A stretch of 64,000 bases of DNA. Origin: Synechococcus sp. CC9616. Its GTDB lineage: Bacteria; Cyanobacteriota; Cyanobacteriia; PCC-6307; Cyanobiaceae. The DNA is taken from positions 1,607,769 through 1,671,768 of the forward strand of contig NZ_KI911558.1 in assembly GCF_000515235.1 (NCBI RefSeq). Reading direction: 5' to 3'. The translations under genes were made by a program, and so were the position numbers. Under the pieces are notes generated by a model that searched no databases, was not told where the DNA came from, and was given only the letters and a program-made list of their open reading frames with translations. This document shows, piece after piece, positions 10,249 to 18,916 of this stretch (position 1 is the stretch's first letter; each line of letters starts with the position of its first letter).

Positions 10249-11436
10249 TCAGTTCTCTTGAGCTGGAGTCGCCGAGGCGGCGGCGTCCTTGGACAAAATC
10301 TGGACAGGCATGCCGTGCTTGAGGTTGAGCAGGTTGGTGGTAGCCACCTTTGCGTTAGGTATCAGGCCCTCTGTGATCGGATAGAGGTCATTCTCCAGTT
10401 CACCCAGTTTCACCGGTGTCTGGATTGCAAACTGCGTGCTCGCTGGGATTTTGCCGGCCTCAATAGCTTTCGTCAGTGTGTCGATATCGGCCTTGCCGGG
10501 GTTGGCCTTGAGCTCCTCGAAGCTGCCAAGACGGAACACAAAACTCTGGCCCGAGGTCTGGGTCACCGCTGCGAAGGGAACCGACAGCTCATCTTTGGCC
10601 TTGATCAGAACGCGGGTCCGAAGACGTTGACCATTCAGCAGTTTTCCATTGGGATTGTTGAACACGGCTTTGACCAACAGGCCCTGGGTCTTGGTGTTGA
10701 TCTGAGGGTTGATCGTGTCCACCTTGCCGGTGGCGATCACAGCGTCACTACCGGGGGCGCTGAGCAGCACCGGCTGGCCAATGGCCAATCGTTCTGAGAA
10801 GACAGCCGGCACCTCGACACGCGCCTCAAGCTCGTTGTTCTGAACAATGCTGGTGAGGGTTTGCCCCTTGTTGATCACATCACCAACCTTCACCAACACA
10901 TCGGAGATGAATCCTCCAGAAGGAGCCCGCAGGTTGCTGTAGCTGAGATTCGCCTCAATGGACTTGATCTGCTCCTTGGCGGAAATCACCCGTTCACGAG
11001 CCGTGTTGTACTGCGTGCGGTAGCTGTCGCGCTGCTTCTCGGAGGCTGCTCCCTGCTTGGCCAGATATTCGTAGCGATCAAGGTTTGTCTTGGCGGTTTC
11101 GGCCTGGGCTTCCTCCTCCGCCAGCTTGGCTCTGGCTCTGGCGAGCTCAGCTTGGGTCTGCACCTGATCGAGCACCAGAAGCAACTGACCGGGCTCAACC
11201 TGATCTCCCTGACGGATCTTCAGCTCGAGAATGCGACCGGACTCCTGGGCTGCCAGTTCAACCCGGCTGGTGGCTTCCAGGGTGCTGACGGTATCGACGC
11301 CTTCGGTGAACTCAGACTGCGTGGCTGTCGCCGCCTGCACTTTCGGCGGTGGTGGCTGGGCCGGTTCCTCACCTTTGCAGGAGCTGACTGTGATCAGGGC
11401 AGCGAGGGGAAGAAGCAGGCGCAGCGGTCGACGCAC
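10249..11436 (-). CDS. RND efflux membrane fusion lipoprotein (AcrA/HlyD-like)
   Basis: 395 aa from the GTG at 11436. This start is chosen because the next residues form a lipoprotein signal (RRPLRLLLPLAALITVSSC, lipobox Cys at about residue 20); the frame upstream overlaps the divergent rarA promoter region. Domain order is typical: lipoyl-like half (RILELKIRQGDQVEPGQLLL), a long alpha-hairpin coiled coil (QTQAELARARAKLAEEEAQ ...), second lipoyl half (SNLRAPSGGFISDVLVKVG), then beta-barrel. It bridges the RND pump encoded 9 bp downstream to an outer membrane channel. Confidence 0.9.
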   Translation of the reverse strand: MRRPLRLLLPLAALITVSSCKGEEPAQPPPPKVQAATATQSEFTEGVDTVSTLEATSRVELAAQESGRILELKIRQGDQVEPGQLLLVLDQVQTQAELARARAKLAEEEAQAETAKTNLDRYEYLAKQGAASEKQRDSYRTQYNTARERVISAKEQIKSIEANLSYSNLRAPSGGFISDVLVKVGDVINKGQTLTSIVQNNELEARVEVPAVFSERLAIGQPVLLSAPGSDAVIATGKVDTINPQINTKTQGLLVKAVFNNPNGKLLNGQRLRTRVLIKAKDELSVPFAAVTQTSGQSFVFRLGSFEELKANPGKADIDTLTKAIEAGKIPASTQFAIQTPVKLGELENDLYPITEGLIPNAKVATTNLLNLKHGMPVQILSKDAAASATPAQEN

Positions 11437-11531
11437 GTAACGAGTGTCTCTTCGCGGATTATGAGCACGATCTCGCGAGATGACGACTATCCACAGCAAG
11501 CGGCACAATTGACACCACGCGGTTTCGCGGC

Positions 11532-13745
11532 TTGAGCCAGGACCTCTTCGCGTTTCATGGCGAACAACAGCGTCGCCGGATGGCCCCGCTGGCCGATCGC
11601 ATGCGCCCCCGAAATCTCGATGAATTCGAGGGACAGAGCGGAATCCTGGCTGAAGGGCGACTGCTGCGCCGTGCCATTGCCGCCGATCGCGTCGGCAACG
11701 TGATCCTGCATGGACCGCCGGGGGTGGGCAAAACGACCCTGGCGCGGATCATTGCCAACCACACCCGCGCTCACTTCAGCAGCCTCAATGCCGTTCTGGC
11801 AGGGGTAAAAGACCTCAGAACCGAGGTGGATGCCGCCCGACTGCGGCTGGAGCGCCATGGACTGCGCACCATCCTGTTCATCGACGAGGTGCATCGCTTT
11901 AACAGTGCCCAGCAGGATGCCCTGCTGCCCTGGGTGGAGAACGGAACTGTCACCTTGATCGGTGCCACCACCGAGAACCCTTATTTCGAAGTCAACAAGG
12001 CCCTGGTGAGTCGATCATGCCTGTTCCGGCTCACCCCACTGGAGCCCGACGATCTTCACCAGTTACTGCAACGGGCGATCGATGACCCGGAACGGGGCTA
12101 CGGCCAGCAAACCGTGCAGCTCAGCGAGGAGGCCGCCTCCCATCTCGTGGATGTGGCCGGAGGAGATGCCCGAAGCCTGCTCAATGCCCTTGAGCTCGCC
12201 GTGGAAAGCAGTGAGCTCGATGAGCAGGGAGCCATCCAGATCGATCTGGCCATTGCTGAGGAATCGATCCAACAACGAGCCGTGCTGTACGACAAGCACG
12301 GCGATGCCCACTACGACACGATCAGCGCCTTCATCAAGTCGCTGCGGGGGTCCGACGCCGATGCAGCGCTGTTTTGGCTGGCCCGGATGGTGGAAGCAGG
12401 AGAAAATCCACGCTTCATTTTCCGGCGGATGCTGATCGCTGCTGGAGAGGATGTCGGCCTCGCGGATCCACAGGCGGTGGTGGTGGTAGAAGCCTGCGCT
12501 GCCGCCTTTGATCGTGTTGGCCTGCCAGAGGGGCTGTACCCCCTTGCTCAGGCCGCCATTTACCTGGCAGGTGCTGAGAAAAGCAACAGCGTGCTGGGCT
12601 TCTTCGACGCTCTGAAAACGGTGCGTGCCGCCAACCGTCAGGACGTTCCCAGCCACCTGCGTGATGCCAATCGCGATGGGGCGGCCTTCGGCGATGGGGC
12701 GGGCTATCGCTATCCCCATGCCTACGCGGAGCATTGGGTGGAGCAGCAATACCTTCCCTCCCTGTTGCAAGGGGAGGTGTTCTGGCAGCCAGGGCATCTG
12801 GGCTGGGAAGGTGAGCGGCGGGAGCGCATGGCGGAGCGCCGGGCCGCCCAGCTCGCCGCGGCCGCTGAGCTGGCGGTGGAGCAGCCGCTGCTCCTGAGCA
12901 GCGGACCGGACAGCCCTGCGGTGGATCGCTGGATCCAGCGTCAGCTCGGCCAGGAAGGGGAACGACTGAATCGACTGCGGCAGCGGCTTTGGCAGGGGGT
13001 TTCATGGCAACGGACCGATCGGGTGCTGCTTGTGGGCATGCGCTCACTGCTCTGGGCCATTGATCCTCTGGCGAAAGTTCCCGAAGGTGGTGTGACCCTA
13101 CTGGCGGCATCGGAGGAGGATCGTCTCCGCCTCGAGGCCCAGCTCGACCTGCTCGATGCGGAACGTCGCCCCAAGGTGCTCGGCGGTGAGCATGAGGCCC
13201 TCAATGAGCTGCTGCCAGAGCACAACTTTGAATGGATCGGAGGCCGACTCGGCGCACTCGACCTGCAGCAACCGCACAGATCAGAGCTCTGGTCTTGCCT
13301 TGCTGATCGCTGCACAGCCAACACCAGGTTGCGGCTGCTGGTCAGCCGGCCTGAAGCAGGACCTGCCACGGCCTTGCTGCACACGCTCCGGCTGTCAGGC
13401 AAGAGCCAATCAACCAATCAGCCCGCGCTCAAAACACTGCTGGACGAAGAACAACGCTGGCTCAGTGGACTCAAGGGACCGGCCAAGCAGCTCAAAAAGC
13501 TGGGATGGCAACTGGACGAGGAGGACTGGAACGAAACGCTTGACCTCGGAGGCGGTGCAGCTCTGGAACAACGCTGGTTGGCGGAAGGTTCCGCCTATCG
13601 CCTGGCCATGCAGGCAGTCGACCAAACCGTGTTGGAAGAACTTCGTCCAATGCTGCGACAGAACAGTGAGCCAGGCCTGGCGCTGCCGATGCACCACCAA
13701 CTGCTGACGGGCCGTTACCAGGCCACAAAAAAAAGCCCCGGTTGA
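11532..13745 (+). CDS. rarA: RarA/MgsA-type AAA+ ATPase with an extra C-terminal domain
   Basis: 737 aa; E. coli RarA is ~450 aa. N-terminal clamp-loader-like AAA+ domain: Walker A GPPGVGKT at 61-68, Walker [12 protein letters not shown] near 114-123, and sensor-1 region [13 protein letters not shown]. It is followed by the RarA tetramerisation domain, ending about residue 410. RarA acts at stalled replication forks. The remaining ~300 residues ([20 protein letters not shown] ...) are a second domain with alternating beta/alpha character, possibly a degenerate Rossmann or methyltransferase-like fold. A TTG start at 11532 is used because [12 protein letters not shown] matches the conserved N-terminus; an ATG follows at residue 17. 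Confidence 0.85.
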   Translation: MSQDLFAFHGEQQRRRMAPLADRMRPRNLDEFEGQSGILAEGRLLRRAIAADRVGNVILHGPPGVGKTTLARIIANHTRAHFSSLNAVLAGVKDLRTEVDAARLRLERHGLRTILFIDEVHRFNSAQQDALLPWVENGTVTLIGATTENPYFEVNKALVSRSCLFRLTPLEPDDLHQLLQRAIDDPERGYGQQTVQLSEEAASHLVDVAGGDARSLLNALELAVESSELDEQGAIQIDLAIAEESIQQRAVLYDKHGDAHYDTISAFIKSLRGSDADAALFWLARMVEAGENPRFIFRRMLIAAGEDVGLADPQAVVVVEACAAAFDRVGLPEGLYPLAQAAIYLAGAEKSNSVLGFFDALKTVRAANRQDVPSHLRDANRDGAAFGDGAGYRYPHAYAEHWVEQQYLPSLLQGEVFWQPGHLGWEGERRERMAERRAAQLAAAAELAVEQPLLLSSGPDSPAVDRWIQRQLGQEGERLNRLRQRLWQGVSWQRTDRVLLVGMRSLLWAIDPLAKVPEGGVTLLAASEEDRLRLEAQLDLLDAERRPKVLGGEHEALNELLPEHNFEWIGGRLGALDLQQPHRSELWSCLADRCTANTRLRLLVSRPEAGPATALLHTLRLSGKSQSTNQPALKTLLDEEQRWLSGLKGPAKQLKKLGWQLDEEDWNETLDLGGGAALEQRWLAEGSAYRLAMQAVDQTVLEELRPMLRQNSEPGLALPMHHQLLTGRYQATKKSPG

Positions 13746-13755
13746 ACCAGGGCTT
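13727..13755 (-). terminator. Rho-independent terminator of the DUF1400 gene
   Basis: Hairpin AAGCCCcGGTT / AACC(A)GGGCTT at 13733-13755. On the minus strand it is followed by eight T (A8 at 13727-13734 on plus). It ends the minus-strand gene at 13781. It overlaps the last codons of the convergent rarA gene. Confidence 0.75.
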
Positions 13756-13780
13756 AATGAACAAAGAGCTCAGGGCCTGA

Positions 13781-14425
13781 TCACCACAGGGGACGAGCAG
13801 GAGCAGGAGCGGGAGCAGAAACTGCAGGCTCAGGAAGAGCAGAGTTGGCCTGCACGCAAGCGGGCAGGAACACATACCAGGAGAGAAGGGAGGTGCACTG
13901 AGCGTCGCCTTCGCACTTGTCAGGAGCACAGACGTTCTGAGCACCGTCGTAGGTGTTGCAGGTGTCAGCCAGACGGAAGTCGACTGGGAGATAGCTCATG
14001 ATTCCAGCAGAGGACAGCGAGCCGTCTACGGAGTCAAGGATGATGGCGGAACGAAGTGCAAAAACCGCGGTGCTCTTCATCTTCCAGTAAGGGAAGTAGG
14101 AGCGGGTCTGATCCTTGAGGAACTTGACACCGTCGGTGGAATAGAGGAAACGGGTAACGCCTACTACATCGACCGAATAGGTCTTGGACAGGCCTTCCTG
14201 AATTTCTTCAGCGGTCCAGCCGGAACCGTTAATACCGGCCATCAGTGCCCGGTCGGTGATTTCACCGGAGCTGAGGAAAGTTTTGAAAGCGCTGAAACTG
14301 GTGGACCAAACAGCACCACCAGTGTTCCAACGAACAGGAGTGGCAGCTTCAGCTGGAGCAGCCAGAGCAGCGAGAGAGGCACCAGCAAGGAAGCCGGCGG
14401 CGAGACGAGTGAACACGGACGACAA
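13781..14425 (-). CDS. DUF1400-type exported protein (putative alpha/beta hydrolase-associated domain)
   Basis: 214 aa. N-terminal signal peptide (MSSVFTRLAAGFLAGASLAALAAPAEA). The body contains segments typical of the cyanobacterial DUF1400 region: a short helical part around TDRALMAGINGSGWTAEEIQ and ALRSAIILDSVDGSLSSAGIMSYLP. In other cyanobacteria this domain precedes an alpha/beta hydrolase; here the hydrolase domain is absent and the protein ends with a Cys-containing segment and an Ala/Pro tail (VSAPAPAPARPLW). Five Cys in the last third may form disulfides. The catalytic function is therefore unknown. A strong terminator follows. Confidence 0.65.
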   Translation of the reverse strand: MSSVFTRLAAGFLAGASLAALAAPAEAATPVRWNTGGAVWSTSFSAFKTFLSSGEITDRALMAGINGSGWTAEEIQEGLSKTYSVDVVGVTRFLYSTDGVKFLKDQTRSYFPYWKMKSTAVFALRSAIILDSVDGSLSSAGIMSYLPVDFRLADTCNTYDGAQNVCAPDKCEGDAQCTSLLSWYVFLPACVQANSALPEPAVSAPAPAPARPLW

Positions 14426-14514
14426 ATGGGGACGTCATTCGAAAAATAGCCGTGAAAGGAAAATCCGCCAACAAAACGTTCAGGTTCAGGATTGTCTCCT
14501 CACTGATTCAAGTC

Positions 14515-15036
14515 TCAACTCTTCGTTTCCGGGATATCGATGCCGATCCAGGACGCCGGACAATCACTTGTGAAAGGTTGCAGAACCTGCTCGCGATGTC
14601 CTTTGCAATACCTGGTGGACAGACGGTTCTCGCGACGTTTCACAAGAGCCAGATATGCCGTATCGCCACGTCCTGGCTCGATCCAAAGCCTGGTTGAGCT
14701 GTCATCACTGCGGACCGTCGTTTTGGCCTTCTCCATGGGTGTCAGTCCCAGCTCGACAAGAGAACCGGCAAATGCCCCCCAGTAATGACGCGTCATCTGT
14801 CCACGCGTGAAGTCCTGCAGCAGAACCTCCGCCTCGCGTTGCTGATCGAGGCTGAACTCACGTTCACTGAGCTTCGACTCAAGAACTGTTTGATCAGCCG
14901 CAATAGCAAGGGTGGAGCTCCCGTCCAATCCGATCACTCGCCTTGGTCCCACTAGGCCGGAGGTCCCGATCAACATCAGTGCCAGAGCCGCGGCAGCGCT
15001 GCTCAAAGCCACTCCACCTGAACGGTCGCCCATCAA
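14515..15036 (-). CDS. Conserved hypothetical protein with N-terminal membrane anchor
   Basis: 173 aa. One N-terminal hydrophobic segment (GVALSSAAAALALMLIGTSGLV), then a soluble, polar extracytoplasmic part with two Cys near the C-terminus (TRYCKGH, SDCPASW). The layout (short basic N-terminus, one helix, globular tail) recalls anchored periplasmic or pseudopilin-like proteins, but no prepilin peptidase site is convincing. It lies 16 bp upstream (in plus coordinates) of the phosphopantetheinyl transferase stop and is probably co-transcribed with that gene. Function unknown. Confidence 0.55.
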   Translation of the reverse strand: MMGDRSGGVALSSAAAALALMLIGTSGLVGPRRVIGLDGSSTLAIAADQTVLESKLSEREFSLDQQREAEVLLQDFTRGQMTRHYWGAFAGSLVELGLTPMEKAKTTVRSDDSSTRLWIEPGRGDTAYLALVKRRENRLSTRYCKGHREQVLQPFTSDCPASWIGIDIPETKS

Positions 15037-15052
15037 CCTTCCAAATGACGCC

Positions 15053-15745
15053 TCAGAGTAGGCAGACCATGTGCTTCAGTCCGGCGGTTCCAGCGTTGTT
15101 GGCAATCGCCATCCACCAGTGACCAACAGTTAGATGCTGCAGCCGCACCTGCAGGCCATGGTCCTGATGTCTGGCATGAGCCTGCGATCCACTCCAGGAC
15201 CACCGCGAAAGATCAATGGCAAGAGAACCTTCCTGCCATTTGATCGCCGCCTCTTTGGCGATCCACTGACGCAGAACCTCGCGCCGGAGAGCTGCCGTTG
15301 GCAGCCCGCACAAGGCGGCTCGGTCATCGGTGTGGAAAAAACGCTGAGCCAGGGCAGCAGCATTGAAAACTCGATCTGATCGCTCCAGATCAACGCCGAT
15401 CGCTTGGCGAGACCAGCTCAGCAGCAAGGCATCACTGGTATGGCTGATGCTGACGTAACCCCAGCCAGGCTCCAGTTTTGGAGCCACCCCAGGGGGAGCC
15501 CTCAGGGGGATGCTTTGTGGCGACACCCCAAAACTATCCGCCAGGCAGGCACGCAGCCAGGAGCGGGAGCGGCGGAATTGTTCCGAGTGTTCTCCCGTCA
15601 AATCAGCGGCCCAATCAGACTCCTGCTGCGAAAGGCTGACGGGCATCTGCAGCCAACGTTCAGCCGTAACCAGCCAGAGGGCCGTTACGCTTCCGACACC
15701 AAGTTCCTGCTGGTTTCGTGGCTCTTCAGATCGGTGATCCCGCAC
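15053..15745 (-). CDS. 4'-phosphopantetheinyl transferase (Sfp/HetI-like)
   Basis: 230 aa from the first ATG. Transfers the phosphopantetheine arm of CoA to acyl- or peptidyl-carrier proteins. Sfp-family motifs are present: GWGYVSISHTSDALLL, the Mg-binding IGVDLERSDR, and QWIAKEAAIKW (WxxKEA). The homologous region begins near TALWLVTAERWLQMP, upstream of the internal ATG at 15646, so the true start is upstream of that. The only standard start there is 15745, which makes the gene overlap the divergent peroxiredoxin start by 28 bp. Cyanobacteria usually have only this broad-specificity enzyme (family knowledge). Confidence 0.85.
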   Translation of the reverse strand: MRDHRSEEPRNQQELGVGSVTALWLVTAERWLQMPVSLSQQESDWAADLTGEHSEQFRRSRSWLRACLADSFGVSPQSIPLRAPPGVAPKLEPGWGYVSISHTSDALLLSWSRQAIGVDLERSDRVFNAAALAQRFFHTDDRAALCGLPTAALRREVLRQWIAKEAAIKWQEGSLAIDLSRWSWSGSQAHARHQDHGLQVRLQHLTVGHWWMAIANNAGTAGLKHMVCLL

Positions 15746-16185
15746 CCGATTTCACACTCCCGGATCAGAACGGTGACCCCGTGAAGCTGTCCGAACTGAA
15801 AGGTCAGCGGGTCGTCCTCTACTTCTATCCGAAGGACGACACTCCCGGATGCACCAAAGAAGCCTGCAATTTCAGAGACCGTTGGTCGAGTTTTGAGGAG
15901 CATGGAATTCGCGTGCTGGGCATCAGCAAGGACAACGCCACCTCTCACGCCAAGTTCATCGGCAAGCACGAGCTTCCCTTCACCCTGCTCACAGACCTGG
16001 AGCCTTGCCCTGTCGCCGCCAGTTACGAGAGTTACGGCCTCAAGAAATTCATGGGGCGTGAATACATGGGAATGATGCGCCACACCTTCGTGATCGATGC
16101 CGAAGGAAAGCTGGAACGCACTTACTTCAAAGTGAAGGCCGCCACCATGGCCGACACCATCCTCAGCGATCTCGCTCTGGACTGA
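15718..16185 (+). CDS. bcp: Thioredoxin-dependent peroxiredoxin Q (Bcp family)
   Basis: 155 aa. Reduces hydrogen peroxide and organic hydroperoxides with thioredoxin as donor. Features: DPAPDFTLPDQNG, then FYPKDDTPGCTKEACNFRD with peroxidatic Cys (GCT) and resolving Cys five residues later (EAC), the Bcp/PrxQ spacing. Start is GTG at 15718 (GTG GCT CTT CAG), giving the conserved MALQIGDPAPDF N-terminus. Its 5' end overlaps the divergent phosphopantetheinyl transferase gene and its 3' end overlaps coaX by 23 bp, so both flanks are fully packed. Confidence 0.93.
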   Translation: MALQIGDPAPDFTLPDQNGDPVKLSELKGQRVVLYFYPKDDTPGCTKEACNFRDRWSSFEEHGIRVLGISKDNATSHAKFIGKHELPFTLLTDLEPCPVAASYESYGLKKFMGREYMGMMRHTFVIDAEGKLERTYFKVKAATMADTILSDLALD

Positions 16186-16906
16186 TCGTTTCGATCCACG
16201 TCACCAACCCCTTCAGGACCAGATCGGGATCCGTTGTGACATCGGTTTCGATTGGGGAGCTGCCGGGGTCAAGCAGCTCCCGTTGGAGAGTCATGGAATC
16301 GCCACCACAGATCCAGAGACAGGCACCCGAGCGCTTCTGAGCGTCCCGCACCGCTCCAGCCATGGCCTGCAGAGCACCGCGCACCATGGCTGAAGCAGTA
16401 CCCCGGGGGAAGCGATCACGGGGCTCATCCCCCAGATCTGGAAACACCTCTGGACAGACCAACGACTCGGTACCGACATCCATCGACCTCAGCTGCAACC
16501 GCAAGCCCGGACTCAGCTGTCCGCCGACAAAGGCCCCATCCGCATTGAGCAACGTGAGGCTCAGAACCGTTCCGGCATCGGCAAGCAGCAAGCCAGAGCT
16601 GAGATCCATGCCGGCCAGCTGACTGTTCTGCCAGGCGGCCCAGGCGCCAAGGACACGATCCACACCCAACCAGTCCGGACAGCCCGGCAGGGGAACATCT
16701 GCGCTCGTCAGTCGATCCCGATGCTCGAGGTCTGCATCAACGGGTATCGCTCCCACCGCCGCCCAGATCAATCCACGCTGGTGCTGTCCAGCGATCAGGC
16801 GAGCGCTGTCCGGGGGACCGTGATCAAATCTCCAGTGCTCTCCGTCCTGTTCGGCCCAGTGCCAGCGGCTGTTACCAATCAGCAGGCCACGGGAGACGGA
16901 CGGCAC
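16163..16906 (-). CDS. coaX: Type III pantothenate kinase
   Basis: 247 aa. Catalyses the first step of coenzyme A synthesis. ASKHA-fold motifs are visible: LLIGNSRWHWA (N-terminal phosphate loop, degenerate compared with the usual DxGNT), WLGVDRVLGAWAAW, and the adenosine/phosphate motif LLADAGTVLSLTLL. GGQLSPGLRLQLRSM follows. The first loop has Asn-Ser in place of Asn-Thr, common in cyanobacterial members. Its 3' end overlaps bcp convergently and it lies 2 bp downstream of cysH, so cysH-coaX form an operon. Confidence 0.85.
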   Translation of the reverse strand: MPSVSRGLLIGNSRWHWAEQDGEHWRFDHGPPDSARLIAGQHQRGLIWAAVGAIPVDADLEHRDRLTSADVPLPGCPDWLGVDRVLGAWAAWQNSQLAGMDLSSGLLLADAGTVLSLTLLNADGAFVGGQLSPGLRLQLRSMDVGTESLVCPEVFPDLGDEPRDRFPRGTASAMVRGALQAMAGAVRDAQKRSGACLWICGGDSMTLQRELLDPGSSPIETDVTTDPDLVLKGLVTWIETISPERDR

Positions 16907-16908
16907 CG

Positions 16909-17700
16909 TCAGATGCCGTCTCCCATCATTCCCTCAGCGGACGGCTGTGGAACATGAATTCCACACTCCTGTTTCAGACCGCCGAATCGGGTGTCGCGAC
17001 CGCTCTGTCCGGCAGCATCCGGTCCACTGGAATGCCAATCGCCAACCGTTGAGTACCCCTGTTCAAACAAAGGATGCTGGGGAAGATCGTTCTCCTGCAT
17101 GTAGTAGTAAACGTCTTTGTTGGTCCAATCCAGCAGGGGGTGCAGGGCCAGGCGACCCCGGATGGGATCAAGCCAGGTCATGGTCTGTCGGTGATCCGTC
17201 TGCTTCCGTCGCACCCCGCTGGCCCAGCAGTGAATGCCGAGGGATGAAAACGTTCGCTCGAGGGGATCGACTTTGCGAAGCCGGTGATAAAGCTCGAGGT
17301 CTGCCACATCACCCGTTTCCCAGAGACGTCCATGCAGGGCCTCCATCCGAGCCGGGGAGAGCTGAGCCTGGGCCACGACAAGGTTGATTCCCAAATGCTG
17401 CGTGAGCGTGTCGGCGTAGCGGTAGGTCTCGACGGGGAGATAGCCGGTATCCACCCAGATCACTGGGATCTGGCGTCCAGCGGGTTGTGAGCTGAGCATG
17501 TGCAGCAACACCGCCGACTGGATCCCGAAGCTGGTGGTGAGGGCAAATGTTTTGGGGTAGGTCTCCAGTGCCCAGGCCAGCCTCTTCTGGGACGACAGGC
17601 CAGCGAGTTCCGAACGAAACAGTGCCAGTTCCTTCGCTGCAGTCGCTGCCGTCTCACCGGAAACCGCTGTGCCCACCATGCCGTCAGACGTCTCCGTCAT
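16909..17700 (-). CDS. cysH: Phosphoadenylyl-sulfate (PAPS) reductase
   Basis: 263 aa from the ATG at 17700; an upstream in-frame start at 17793 would overlap the divergent NDH-2 gene. Reduces PAPS to sulfite in assimilatory sulfate reduction. Motifs: TTSFGIQSAVLLHM (PP-loop type), PVIWVDTGYLPVETYRY, and the C-terminal catalytic ECGIH. It lacks the CC...CxxC cluster ligands of bacterial APS reductases, which points to the PAPS-specific, thioredoxin-dependent form. The two-base gap to coaX indicates co-transcription. Confidence 0.92.
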   Translation of the reverse strand: MTETSDGMVGTAVSGETAATAAKELALFRSELAGLSSQKRLAWALETYPKTFALTTSFGIQSAVLLHMLSSQPAGRQIPVIWVDTGYLPVETYRYADTLTQHLGINLVVAQAQLSPARMEALHGRLWETGDVADLELYHRLRKVDPLERTFSSLGIHCWASGVRRKQTDHRQTMTWLDPIRGRLALHPLLDWTNKDVYYYMQENDLPQHPLFEQGYSTVGDWHSSGPDAAGQSGRDTRFGGLKQECGIHVPQPSAEGMMGDGI

Positions 17701-17740
17701 TCCATCATCTTCCCCTGTCACCGACCCTGAGACTCTGCCT

Positions 17741-18916
17741 ATGGTTCCAGCAGATCGAGCGTCGCGGATGCTGCAGGAGCCGTTACCCACCAACAGTTGC
17801 TTGATCGTGGGTGGTGGATTCGGTGGACTGACGGCAGCGCTGTCACTTGCTGAACAACAACCCCGCAGGCCTGTCGTTCTGATTGAACCCAGGCAGCAGT
17901 TCCTCTTCCAGCCCCATCTCTACGAACTACTCAGCGAAGAGCTTCAGGCATGGGAAGTTGCTCCTGCCTACAGGGATCTGCTCAGCAATCGGGGCATCAG
18001 CTGGATTCAGGATCGGGTGGTGTCGATCAACTCGAGCGCGCAGACCGTCAGCACCGCAGCAGGACATAAGTTCCACTGGGAGCAGCTGCTGGTGGCCTCT
18101 GGATCCGGTCCGAATGATTTCGGCATCCCAGGAGTCAAAGACAACGCCCTCGGTTTTCAGAACCTTGATGACGTTCATCAGCTGAAGCGTCTGATTCGCG
18201 AACTCCGCCGGCAACGCCTCAACAATGCGTCTCTCGTCATTGTTGGAGCAGGTCCAACCGGCGTGGAACTGGCCTGCAAACTGGCTGATCTGCTGGAAGG
18301 CAGAGCCCGCCTGCATCTGATTGAACAGGGCGCAACAATCCTGCCGAACAGCCCGGCCTTCAATCGCGAGCGTGCGGCCGCGGCCCTGGAGCGTCGTGAT
18401 GTGACGGTGCACCTGGAGACGGCGGTGACAGCCGTGACCCCAACCAGCATTGAGCTCAACAGCGGCAACCCGCTCGCTCATCACGGCCTGATTTGGACCG
18501 CAGGCAGCCGTCCGAATCTTCCCGACATCTCGCCAGCTCCTGCGATGGCCAGAGGACGGTTGGCGATCGATGCTCAGCTGCGCCTGGTGGATCAACCATC
18601 GGTGTTCGCCATTGGTGATGTGTCCTGCTGCGAAAGCGAACCATGGCCGAGCACAGCCCAGGTGGCGATGCAACAGGGGGTGGCCGTTGCCCGATCAATC
18701 CAACAGCAACAGCTGGATGAGCACCCCACAGCCTTCCGCTTTGAAGACCGTGGAGAAATGCTGAGCCTTGGCATTGGTGACGCCACACTCACCGGCATGG
18801 GCATCACCCTTGCAGGGCCACTGGCCTTCGGAATTCGCCGAGCGACCTACCTCACAAGGCTGCCAGGACTGTCACTGGGACTGCGTGCTGCAGGCGCCTG
18901 GCTGCTGGGTCGTTGA
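17741..18916 (+). CDS. Type II NAD(P)H dehydrogenase (NDH-2)
   Basis: 391 aa. Single-subunit flavoprotein oxidising NAD(P)H to reduce quinone without proton pumping. FAD-binding CLIVGGGFGGLTAALSL lies near residues 20-36, and the second Rossmann motif is LVIVGAGPTGVELACKLADL. FAIGDVSC near residue 290 is the C-terminal FAD contact. The last ~50 residues (LAGPLAFGIRRATYLTRLPG) fit the membrane-anchoring C-terminus of this family. Several starts are possible; ATG 17741 avoids overlap with cysH, and ATG 17768 is an alternative. It overlaps hflX by four bases. Confidence 0.88.
   Translation: MVPADRASRMLQEPLPTNSCLIVGGGFGGLTAALSLAEQQPRRPVVLIEPRQQFLFQPHLYELLSEELQAWEVAPAYRDLLSNRGISWIQDRVVSINSSAQTVSTAAGHKFHWEQLLVASGSGPNDFGIPGVKDNALGFQNLDDVHQLKRLIRELRRQRLNNASLVIVGAGPTGVELACKLADLLEGRARLHLIEQGATILPNSPAFNRERAAAALERRDVTVHLETAVTAVTPTSIELNSGNPLAHHGLIWTAGSRPNLPDISPAPAMARGRLAIDAQLRLVDQPSVFAIGDVSCCESEPWPSTAQVAMQQGVAVARSIQQQQLDEHPTAFRFEDRGEMLSLGIGDATLTGMGITLAGPLAFGIRRATYLTRLPGLSLGLRAAGAWLLGR

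Noticed and set aside
12415-13110. 231-aa minus frame within rarA
   Set aside because: Pro/Ala/Arg-rich antisense frame typical of GC-rich DNA.
17669-17740. Longer N-terminus for the NDH-2 gene
   Set aside because: It would overlap the cysH start and adds residues unlike the family.
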